From a bacterium (lineage in GTDB: Bacteria > Bacteroidota > Bacteroidia > Bacteroidales > Bacteroidaceae), in assembly GCA_004562975.1 (NCBI GenBank), contig SFQP01000001.1:1-57935 (forward strand): a DNA stretch of 57,935 nt, given 5' to 3'. Shown here piece after piece: positions 51,449 through 57,935 of this stretch. The notes under the pieces are model-generated. The model worked only from the letters and a program-made list of their open reading frames with translations. It was not told the DNA's origin and did not search any database. The position numbers were made by a program, and so were the translations under genes. The number at the start of each line of letters is the position of its first letter. Position 1 is the stretch's first letter.

Positions 51449-52810
51449 ATGAAACAATCATCTGGAAGAGGTAATTTTGGGAGTCGGCTGGGCGTGATTC
51501 TCGCATCGGCGGGCAGTGCCGTGGGGCTGGGCAATATCTGGCGCTTCCCCACAGAGGTGGGCAGCAATGGAGGTGCGGCCTTCATTCTGGTGTATCTGGC
51601 CTTTGTGTTCCTGCTGGCCATGCCTGTGATGGTGGCCGAGTTTGTGATTGGGCGCAGCAGCAGGGCCAATACGGTGGGAGCCTATCGTACGCTGGCTCCC
51701 GGAAAGCCCTGGATTGTGGCGGGCTTCATGGGTGTGGTGGCAGGCATATTGGTGCTGTCGTTCTACTCAGTGGTAGCGGGATGGACACTTCACTACACGG
51801 TCGACTCCATCGGGTTGCGCCTGATGGGTCCCCAGGATTTTGCAGCCGTGTTCAATAATTTTGTCAGCAATCCATGGAAACCCCTCATCTTTCAGTACGT
51901 TTTTCTTCTGCTCACGCATGTGATTGTATCCAGGGGCGTGGAGTCGGGCATAGAAAGGTTTTCCAAGGCCATGATGCCCATGCTGTTGGTAATCATTGTG
52001 GTGCTGGCATGCTGCTCGTTGACTATGCCAGGGGCCAGGGACGGTCTCACCTTCCTGCTCAAGCCTGATTTCAGCAAGGTCACTACGAAGGTGGTGCTCA
52101 GTGCCATGGGGCAGGCCTTCTTCTCTTTGAGTGTGGGTATTGGTTGTCTGGCTACCTACGCATCCTATTTTAAGGAAGACACCCGGCTGGTCAACTCGGC
52201 CTTCAGCGTGTGTGTCATCGACTCGCTGGTGGCCATTTTCAGCGGATTCATCATATTCCCGGCCGTTTTTTCCGTACAGGGGGTACAGGTGGATGCTGGT
52301 CCGGGTCTGGTCTACATCACGCTCCCCAATGTGTTCAATTTGGCTTTTGGCGATGTGCCCTTCCTGGGCTATCTGTTCTCGGTGTTCTTCTATGTGTTGC
52401 TGTTATTGGCGGCCCTCACCAGTACCATCTCCATGCATGAGATAGCCACCGCTTTCTTCCGGGAGAACTATCGGCTGAGCCGTCGCACGGCAGCCACCAT
52501 CGTCACCCTGATATGTGTGGTGCTGGGTACGGCATGCAGCTTGTCGTTTGGCGTGTGGAGCGAGGTCAAGGTGATGGGTATGGGCTTCTTTGCCCTGTTC
52601 GATTTCCTCACGGCCAAGTTCATCATGCCCTTGGGAGGCATTCTTCTCACGATGTTTGTGGAATGGTATCTCGACCGCAAACTGGTGGTGAACGAACTTA
52701 CCAACAGGGGTACTGTTCGGGTGCGCAGCTTGCGCCTGCTGCTTTTCCTTATCCGTTGGGTGGCGCCTATCGGTGTGGGCGTAGTGTTCCTGAATGAATT
52801 GGCTAGCTAG
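51449..52810 (+). CDS. Sodium-dependent NSS-family transporter (first of two)
   Basis: 453-residue membrane transporter of the neurotransmitter:sodium symporter family, which takes up amino acids or amines with Na+ using the LeuT fold. The unwound helix 1 with Na+ and substrate sites is intact: ASAGSAVGLGNIWRFPTEVG (about 18-37), followed by NGGAAFILVYLAFVFLLAMP. Other conserved parts: SFYSVVAGWTLHYTVDS, SVGIGCLATYASYF (helix 6 region is AMGQAFFSLSVG), and LLLAALTSTISMHE (helix 8). About eleven spans. The start follows the -7 box by 20 bases. A paralogue starts 16 bases after the stop. Substrate unknown. Confidence 0.93.
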   Translation: MKQSSGRGNFGSRLGVILASAGSAVGLGNIWRFPTEVGSNGGAAFILVYLAFVFLLAMPVMVAEFVIGRSSRANTVGAYRTLAPGKPWIVAGFMGVVAGILVLSFYSVVAGWTLHYTVDSIGLRLMGPQDFAAVFNNFVSNPWKPLIFQYVFLLLTHVIVSRGVESGIERFSKAMMPMLLVIIVVLACCSLTMPGARDGLTFLLKPDFSKVTTKVVLSAMGQAFFSLSVGIGCLATYASYFKEDTRLVNSAFSVCVIDSLVAIFSGFIIFPAVFSVQGVQVDAGPGLVYITLPNVFNLAFGDVPFLGYLFSVFFYVLLLLAALTSTISMHEIATAFFRENYRLSRRTAATIVTLICVVLGTACSLSFGVWSEVKVMGMGFFALFDFLTAKFIMPLGGILLTMFVEWYLDRKLVVNELTNRGTVRVRSLRLLLFLIRWVAPIGVGVVFLNELAS

Positions 52811-52826
52811 GGGAGGGGAAGGCTAT

Positions 52827-54179
52827 ATGGACGAACGCAAGAATTTTGGAAGCAAACTGGGTGTGGTGATGGCTGCTGCGGGCAGCGCAGTGGGCCTGGG
52901 CAATGTGTGGCGTTTCCCGACAGAAGTGGGAAACAATGGTGGTGCGGCCTTCATCCTCATCTACCTGTTGTGTGTGGCCCTTGTGGGCCTGCCCGTGATG
53001 CTGGGCGAGTTTGTGATTGGCCGCCACACGCACGCCAATACGATTTCTGCCTATCAGCAGCTGGCACCTGGCAAGTGGTGGCGCATACAGGGCGTGAATG
53101 GAGTGTTTGTGGCATTCATGATATTATCCTATTATATAGTGATTGCCGGCTGGACGCTCTATTATCTGGTCCAGGCATTGGCATTCCGTCTGTCGGGTCC
53201 TCAGGACTATACGCAGGTGTTCAGCCAGTTTGTGTCATCTCCCTGGCAGCCGTTGCTCTGTGCGGTGGTTTTCATGCTGATGACGCATCTGGTGATAGCA
53301 CGGGGTGTGCAGAGCGGCATAGAACGATTCTCCAAGGTGATGATGCCCATGCTGTTGCTTATCATCTGTGTGCTGATGGTGTGCTCGTTCAGTATGCCTG
53401 GCACGTCCGAGAGTCTCACCTTCCTCCTGAAACCCGATTTCGCCAAGGTGACGCCTACGGTGGTGCTCAGCGCCATGGGACAGGCCTTCTTCTCGCTCAG
53501 TCTGGCCATGGGGTGCCTGTGCACCTATGCCTCCTATTTCGGCCCCGACACCAACCTGGTGAAGACGGCTCTCAATGTGAGTGTCATTGACACGATAGTG
53601 GCGGTATTGAGCGGATTCATTATCTTCCCGGCTGTATTTAGTGTGGATGGTGTGGAGGCCGATGTGGGGCCGGGCCTGGTTTTCATCACCCTCCCCAACG
53701 TGTTTGAAATGGCTTTCCACAATGTGCCTGTCATCGGCTATGTGTTCACGGTGCTGTTCTACATGCTGTTGCTCTTGGCGGCCCTCACCAGTTCCATCTC
53801 GCTCCACGAGTCGGTGACGGCCTATCTGCTGGAACGTTTTCATCTGCCCAGAGGACGGGCCTCGGGCCTGGTTTCGGTCTCCTGTATGACGTTGGGCGTG
53901 CTTTGCACCCTTTCATTCGGTGTACTGTCTGGCTACACGCTTTTCGGCCTCACCTTCTTCGACCTGTTCGATTTTCTCGCGTCCAAGGTGTTGCTCCCCT
54001 TGGGTGGTATCGTCATCAGCCTGTTTGTGGGCTACTATCTCGACCGCCGCATTGTGCGCAACGAGATTACCAACAACGGTAGCCTCACCTTCCGCCTCTT
54101 TGGGCTTTACATCTTCCTCACGCGGTATGTGGTGCCTGTGGCCATCGCTGCCATCTTCGTCAACGAACTCTTTCTGTGA
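52827..54179 (+). CDS. Sodium-dependent NSS-family transporter (second, paralogue)
   Basis: 450 residues, same fold and clearly related to the preceding protein: AAAGSAVGLGNVWRFPTEVG, AMGQAFFSLSLAMGCLCTYA and LLLAALTSSISLHESVTAYL align position for position. Differences in the substrate region, for example MGCLCTYASYFG against GCLATYASYFKE and different residues in the loops after helix 6, suggest diverged substrates. A purine-rich ribosome-binding site (GGGGAGGGGAAGG) stands 5 bases before ATG 52827, unusual for this phylum. An in-frame ATG 33 bases earlier overlaps the first gene. Its stop overlaps the next ATG (TGATG). Confidence 0.93.
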   Translation: MDERKNFGSKLGVVMAAAGSAVGLGNVWRFPTEVGNNGGAAFILIYLLCVALVGLPVMLGEFVIGRHTHANTISAYQQLAPGKWWRIQGVNGVFVAFMILSYYIVIAGWTLYYLVQALAFRLSGPQDYTQVFSQFVSSPWQPLLCAVVFMLMTHLVIARGVQSGIERFSKVMMPMLLLIICVLMVCSFSMPGTSESLTFLLKPDFAKVTPTVVLSAMGQAFFSLSLAMGCLCTYASYFGPDTNLVKTALNVSVIDTIVAVLSGFIIFPAVFSVDGVEADVGPGLVFITLPNVFEMAFHNVPVIGYVFTVLFYMLLLLAALTSSISLHESVTAYLLERFHLPRGRASGLVSVSCMTLGVLCTLSFGVLSGYTLFGLTFFDLFDFLASKVLLPLGGIVISLFVGYYLDRRIVRNEITNNGSLTFRLFGLYIFLTRYVVPVAIAAIFVNELFL

Positions 54180-55150
54180 TGCGCAGGTGGCCTTCCTTTT
54201 CCAACAGCCAATACAGGGCTATGATAGTTCTGGAGGTGGTGCTGATAGGCATTATGTTCGGGCTGTTCCTGTGCCAGTCGTACCATACGGATGAGGCCGG
54301 TACGGCTACAGTGGCAGGGCAGGAAGGCCGCACCGTGAAACATGCGCCAGAGAAACGGTACACCTATGCGGTGGAGACGGAGCCTGTAGAGACTTTCCCT
54401 TTCGACCCCAATACGGCCGACAGTGCCCAACTGCTCAGGCTGGGGCTGGCTCCCTGGCAGGTGCAGGCTATCTACAGGTATCGTGCCAAGCACGGACGTT
54501 ATCACACGCCCGAGGATTTCCAACGTGTGCCGGGAATGACCCTGGAATTGTGGGAACGGCTGGGGCCGATGGTGAGGATTGATGCCAGATACCAATACCT
54601 GAAACCTTCTGCCCGCATACAGGATGCTCCGCAGCATCCCCAGCCTCTGGCGTCCTCTTCCTCGACTGTCTCTGCGGATAGCGTGCAGCCTGCCACTGCT
54701 GTGACAGCTGTCATGACCGACACGGTGAGAAGGGTGGAAAAATTTGCCGAACCTACGCGGGTGGACATCAACGAGGCTGACACCTTGCTCCTGCAACGCA
54801 TTCCGGGCATTGCTTCTGTGCGGGCACGCAGGATAGTGGAGTATCGTGAGAAGCTGGGTGGCTATTCCCATCTGGAGCAGGTGATGGAGAGCTGCCAGCT
54901 GCCCGACGAGGTGCTGGAATGGCTTTCTTTCCACCCTGTCCCTCTCAAGAAGCTGGATGTGAACCATCTTTCTGTGCGCCAGCTCATGCGCCATCCCTAT
55001 CTCTCTTTTTATCAGGCCAAGGCTCTGGTGGAGCATCGGAAGAAGCATGGCCTGCTGTCTGGCGTGTTGGAATTGAAGCAAATAGAGGGCTTTTCCGACG
55101 AGCACATCCAGCGTCTTGCCCCCTATCTTCTGTTTGATGTCAACAGGTGA
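54179..55150 (+). CDS. Membrane-anchored helix-hairpin-helix protein (ComEA-like)
   Basis: 323 residues. A membrane anchor at about 14-34 (AMIVLEVVLIGIMFGLFLC), then several HhH DNA-binding motifs: FDPNTADSAQLLRLGLAPWQ (about 74-93), DFQRVPGMTLELWERLGP, VDINEADTLLLQRIPGIASV (about 197-216) and LDVNHLSVRQLMRHPYLSFY. A Ser/Ala/Pro linker separates the first pair from the rest. ComEA-type proteins bind incoming DNA in the periplasm; whether this one does is inference. It is coupled to the second symporter gene by TGATG and converges on the AraC gene. Confidence 0.85.
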   Translation: MRRWPSFSNSQYRAMIVLEVVLIGIMFGLFLCQSYHTDEAGTATVAGQEGRTVKHAPEKRYTYAVETEPVETFPFDPNTADSAQLLRLGLAPWQVQAIYRYRAKHGRYHTPEDFQRVPGMTLELWERLGPMVRIDARYQYLKPSARIQDAPQHPQPLASSSSTVSADSVQPATAVTAVMTDTVRRVEKFAEPTRVDINEADTLLLQRIPGIASVRARRIVEYREKLGGYSHLEQVMESCQLPDEVLEWLSFHPVPLKKLDVNHLSVRQLMRHPYLSFYQAKALVEHRKKHGLLSGVLELKQIEGFSDEHIQRLAPYLLFDVNR

Positions 55151-55173
55151 TTCTCTGGCATGGGCCTTATCGT

Positions 55174-56061
55174 TCAGGTAGGCCGCTTCCTGTAGGCGAT
55201 AGGTGACATGCCCGTCTTGCTGCGGAACATGCGTGTGAAGTGGTTGGGATAGGCAAATCCCAGCTGCTCGGCTATCTCGTTGATGGTCATGTTCGTGCGG
55301 TCGAGCAGGTCCTTGGCTGCCTGGATAATCTTGTCCTGGATGAAGTGTTGGGCCGTGATGTTGAGTTCACGCTTCACCATGTCTCCGAAATAGTTGGGCG
55401 AAAGGTTGAACTGGCGTGCACACCAGGCCACGTTGGGCGGCCCCTCTTGTTCGGGCAGTCCGCTTAGCAGGTAGTTGTCGATGACCGTTGCCAGTTTGTG
55501 CTGCAGCATGGCGGTATTGTTGGCGCGCATGGTAAACTGGCGTTCGAAGAACCGTTTGCAGTAGCTCAGCAGGTGGCCGATGCCTAGGCGGAGCATGTGT
55601 CCGGTGAGATAGTCTTTGGGCGAATGGAGTTCGGCAAAGATATTGGCGAAACTGTTGCGAATGATTCCGCGCTCCTGCTCGGACAGTTCCAAGGCCTCGT
55701 ATACATCGTGATAGAAGAAATTGAACATGTAGAAATCCCTGCCCAGTCCGGAATTCTCGAGCAGGTCTTCTTTGAAGGCCAGCATCCACCCTTGTGGCTT
55801 TGCGGTATAGTCGAGATTCATCGACACCACTTGTCCCGGTCGCAGGGAGAAGATAGTGCCCGCCCGGTAGCGGATACACTTGCCATTGCGCACTAGTTCA
55901 CCGAAATCGCTGTCCATGAGCACGATGCAGTACATATTGAAATCAATGGGCTCAAAGAGCGTAAGGTCGGCTCTCGACAGTTCGCCCACTGCCACTGAGG
56001 GGTGGAGTGTCTCCTGATGGAAGTAGGCATTGTATTCGTCCAAATTCTGGATAATCTTCAT
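55174..56061 (-). CDS. AraC-family transcriptional regulator
   Basis: 295 residues with an N-terminal sensing domain (1-190, cupin-like strands such as RYRAGTIFSLRPGQVVSMNL) and a C-terminal AraC HTH pair (about 195-295): WCARQFNLSPNYFGDMVKRE, LNITAQHFIQDKIIQAAKDL and INEIAEQLGFAYPNHFTRMF with the family signature GFAYPNHFTRMFRSKTGMSP (split). The start at 56061 is 25 bases after a TATCTTTG box; a longer frame to 56151 would contain that promoter. Divergent from the lyase gene, which it may control. Confidence 0.9.
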   Translation of the reverse strand: MKIIQNLDEYNAYFHQETLHPSVAVGELSRADLTLFEPIDFNMYCIVLMDSDFGELVRNGKCIRYRAGTIFSLRPGQVVSMNLDYTAKPQGWMLAFKEDLLENSGLGRDFYMFNFFYHDVYEALELSEQERGIIRNSFANIFAELHSPKDYLTGHMLRLGIGHLLSYCKRFFERQFTMRANNTAMLQHKLATVIDNYLLSGLPEQEGPPNVAWCARQFNLSPNYFGDMVKRELNITAQHFIQDKIIQAAKDLLDRTNMTINEIAEQLGFAYPNHFTRMFRSKTGMSPIAYRKRPT

Positions 56062-56284
56062 CGTTTTGTGGAATGTTTGTGGATGCAAAGATATGAAAAA
56101 TGGTAGACAAAGCGTAATTTTGGTAATATTATCTCTGGAATATTTGTACAATCAGTGATTTTGGTAGTTATTTCCGTAATCCTGTTCATGGCTTCTTCTC
56201 TTATTTTCCATATCTTTGCCGTCAAAACAAAGGTTTTATGCCTGAACAAGCACAAAATAACATCATAAAAAACAAAGAAGAACA
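56062..56284. promoter_or_regulatory. Divergent promoter region of the AraC regulator and the lyase
   Basis: Minus-strand TATCTTTG at 56086-56093 (for the regulator) and plus-strand TATCTTTG at 56211-56218 (for the lyase) are full -7 matches; neither has a good -33 box, as expected for activator-dependent promoters. The lyase leader is about 60 bases. I see no riboswitch fold or tna-type leader peptide. Confidence 0.55.
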
Positions 56285-57730
56285 ATGGTTAAGTTTTATC
56301 AATCAGAGAATCAGGTGCCCTTGGAAATGCACAAGGTGCGTGTAGTACAGAAACTCACCCTCTTGCCTGTGGAGGAGCGTCTGAAGAAAATACAGGAGGC
56401 CGGTAACAACACCTTCCTGCTCCAGAACAAGGACATCTATATGGATATGCTCACCGACAGCGGTGTCAATGCCATGTCCGACCGCCAGACTGCGGCCATG
56501 CACATTGCTGACGATTCGTATGCCGGCAGTGAGACATTCAACCGTTTCAAGGTGGCTATCAAGGAGGTGTTTGGCACCGACCACGTGCTTCCCGCCCATC
56601 AGGGACGTGCCTGCGAGAACATCCTGGCAGAGGCATTTGTAAAGCCCGGTATGGTGGCTATCATGAATTTCCATTTCACCACCACCAAGGCACATGTGAC
56701 ACGTTGCGGCGGTGAAGTGCTCGAGCTGGTGGACAAGAAGGGACTCCTTCCCCAGAGCGACGACCCCTTCAAGGGTGACTTCGACTTGGAGGCGCTGAAG
56801 AAGACTATCGAGGAATATGGCCCTGAGAAGGTGGCTTATGTGCGCATCGAGGCTGGTACCAATCTCATTGGCGGGCAGCCCGTTTCGTTGGCCAATATGC
56901 TGGCAGTGGCCGACATCTGTCACGATTACGGAGTGCTGAGTGTGCTGGATGCGTCTCTGCTTCAGGACAATGTCTATTTCATGAAGACACGTGAGGCTCA
57001 GTGCAAGTATATGAGCACAAAGGAAATCTATCATCTGCTGGCCGACAAGGTGGACCTCATCTATTTCTCTGCACGCAAATTGGGATTTGCACGCGGTGGC
57101 GCTATCACCAGCCACAACAGCGAGCTCATCAAGAGCATGATGGAGTATATTCCTCTTTATGAGGGCTTCCTCACTTATGGCGGTATCGATGTCCGCACCA
57201 TCGAGAGCATCACGGAGGGCTTGTATGAGAGCCTCGATATGGACTATATCAGCCACGGGCCTGAGTTCATTGCCTATCTGGTGAAGGAACTGGACGACTA
57301 TGGTGTGCCTGTCATCAAGCCTGCAGGCGGTCTGGGCGCCCATCTCAATTGCTCCGAGATAGTACCCAATTTGCCTCACAACCAGTACCCGGCAGCCGCT
57401 GTGGGTGCAGCGCTCTACATTGCTGGCGGTATCCGAGGTATGGAGCGTGGTACGGTAAGCGAGCAGCGCGAGCCCGATGGCACCGAACGCTATGCCGAAC
57501 TGGAACTCCAGCGTCTGGCCATGCCTCGTCGCGTGTTCACCCTCAGCCAGGTGAAGTACTGTGCCGACCGTGTAAAATGGATGTGGGACAACCGTGACAT
57601 TATTGGCGGTCTGCAGTGGGTGGAAGAGCCCAAGGTGCTGCGCTTCTTCTTTGGCCGCATGAAGGAGATTGGCCATTGGCAGGAAGACCTCGTGGCCAAG
57701 TTCCGTGAAGACTTCGGCGACAGCCTGTAA
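56285..57730 (+). CDS. Divergent tryptophanase / tyrosine phenol-lyase family protein
   Basis: 481-residue fold-I PLP enzyme of the beta-eliminating lyase family, close in length to TnaA and TPL. Shared parts: TDSGVNAMSDRQ (57-68), SYAGSETF with catalytic-type Y79, PAHQGRACENIL, and GIRGMERGTVSEQREPDG with the substrate-carboxylate Arg. But key cofactor residues differ: the PLP region reads DASLLQDNVYF, with Leu225 where TnaA and TPL have Arg (DACRFAENAYF in E. coli TnaA), and the lysine loop reads SARKLGFARGG, keeping Lys265 but replacing the KKD context. So it binds PLP as an aldimine, but its reaction may not be indole or phenol release. Probably under the divergent AraC regulator. Confidence 0.85.
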   Translation: MVKFYQSENQVPLEMHKVRVVQKLTLLPVEERLKKIQEAGNNTFLLQNKDIYMDMLTDSGVNAMSDRQTAAMHIADDSYAGSETFNRFKVAIKEVFGTDHVLPAHQGRACENILAEAFVKPGMVAIMNFHFTTTKAHVTRCGGEVLELVDKKGLLPQSDDPFKGDFDLEALKKTIEEYGPEKVAYVRIEAGTNLIGGQPVSLANMLAVADICHDYGVLSVLDASLLQDNVYFMKTREAQCKYMSTKEIYHLLADKVDLIYFSARKLGFARGGAITSHNSELIKSMMEYIPLYEGFLTYGGIDVRTIESITEGLYESLDMDYISHGPEFIAYLVKELDDYGVPVIKPAGGLGAHLNCSEIVPNLPHNQYPAAAVGAALYIAGGIRGMERGTVSEQREPDGTERYAELELQRLAMPRRVFTLSQVKYCADRVKWMWDNRDIIGGLQWVEEPKVLRFFFGRMKEIGHWQEDLVAKFREDFGDSL

Positions 57731-57757
57731 TCGGATTGCTGTCGTCAGTACATACAA

Positions 57758-57794
57758 CAGGCGAGACTTGGGTGGTTCAACCGGGTCTCGCCTG
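57758..57794 (+). terminator. Hairpin after the lyase gene
   Basis: CAGGCGAGAC (57758-57767) pairs with GTCTCGCCTG (57785-57794), 27 bases after the stop, with a GGTT/AACC inner pairing in the loop. The T-rich stretch after it is interrupted, so termination is likely but not certain. Confidence 0.6.
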
Positions 57795-57935
57795 CTGCAT
57801 CCGCTCCCGATCTTTTGTATTCCTTAATTCCGCAAAACTTTGATTTAAATTAATTTATAAGTTCCTGAGCAACAAAAAGTTGCCCAGGATTTTGCCGTGT
57901 CAGATTTTTCACTTATCTTAGTGTTGCAATTAGAA
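57795..57935. other. Right end without a recognised gene
   Basis: AT-rich sequence with no credible frame; any gene belonging to it would begin beyond the window. Confidence 0.6.

Noticed and set aside
56219..56284. Tna-type leader peptide or riboswitch before the lyase
   Set aside because: The short leader has no Trp-containing small frame and no recognisable aptamer fold.
56303..57757. 484-residue open frame antisense to the lyase gene
   Set aside because: It is the complement of a well-supported coding frame with strong family motifs, and it shows no motif of its own.

Overview
This window is most likely from a Bacteroidota genome of the order Bacteroidales, probably a moderately GC-rich Prevotella-like organism. 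Three things point there. Promoters of the Bacteroidota type (TTTG, 19-20 bases, TAnnTTTG) stand in front of many genes. Ribosome-binding sites are mostly absent or AT-rich. The gene order is typical of the order: gyrB / rpsT / tRNA-Glu / recO, a long division and cell-wall cluster, and dut / TPR protein / DUF4292 lipoprotein / EnvC-like protein. I cannot fix the genus from the sequence alone.

Layout. 1-2300: gyrB (5' part only), rpsT and tRNA-Glu on the minus strand, then recO on the plus strand. 3038-18915: one minus-strand dcw cluster read mraZ, rsmH, ftsL, ftsI, murE, mraY, murD, ftsW, murG, murC, ftsQ, ftsA, ftsZ, yqeY; it makes UDP-MurNAc-pentapeptide and lipid II and builds the divisome, and probably starts at one mraZ promoter overlapped by TGGGG repeats. 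19362-24973: a secreted phosphoesterase, a cyclophilin, a membrane-bound HTH regulator, a small exported protein and a glsA/glsB-like pair for N-acyl amino-acid lipids. 24989-30771: dgt and dut for nucleotide-pool control, then three envelope proteins joined by start/stop overlaps. 30814-34959: a gene remnant followed by a GH43 lipoprotein and a GH3 beta-glycosidase, probably acting on xylan-type side chains and oligosaccharides.

34960-35868 has no convincing gene. It is packed with palindromes: an imperfect inverted repeat with arms of about 70 bases, and a tandem array of a 41-base unit that has no stop codon in any of the six phases. It is followed by a DUF6261 protein and a surface lipoprotein with a PI-PLC domain. 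38641-45919: a sensor kinase / response regulator pair transcribed away from a TolC, HlyD, ABC ATPase and ABC permease export operon, with a palindrome between the two promoters. 46146-50965: an M20 amidohydrolase diverging from an acyl-CoA ligase / prfB operon, a 50-residue membrane protein and a CYTH phosphatase. 50982-57730: a VanZ-like protein, two tandem sodium:neurotransmitter-type symporters, a helix-hairpin-helix protein, and an AraC-type regulator diverging from an unusual tryptophanase / tyrosine phenol-lyase relative.

Most of the window is housekeeping. The parts that most deserve a second look are the repeat block at 35.0-35.7 kb, the lyase at the right end with altered cofactor-binding residues, the receiver-Fis regulator with its candidate operator, the mraZ operator, and several small or broken genes. 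I saw no transposase, integrase, CRISPR array, rRNA gene or prophage.
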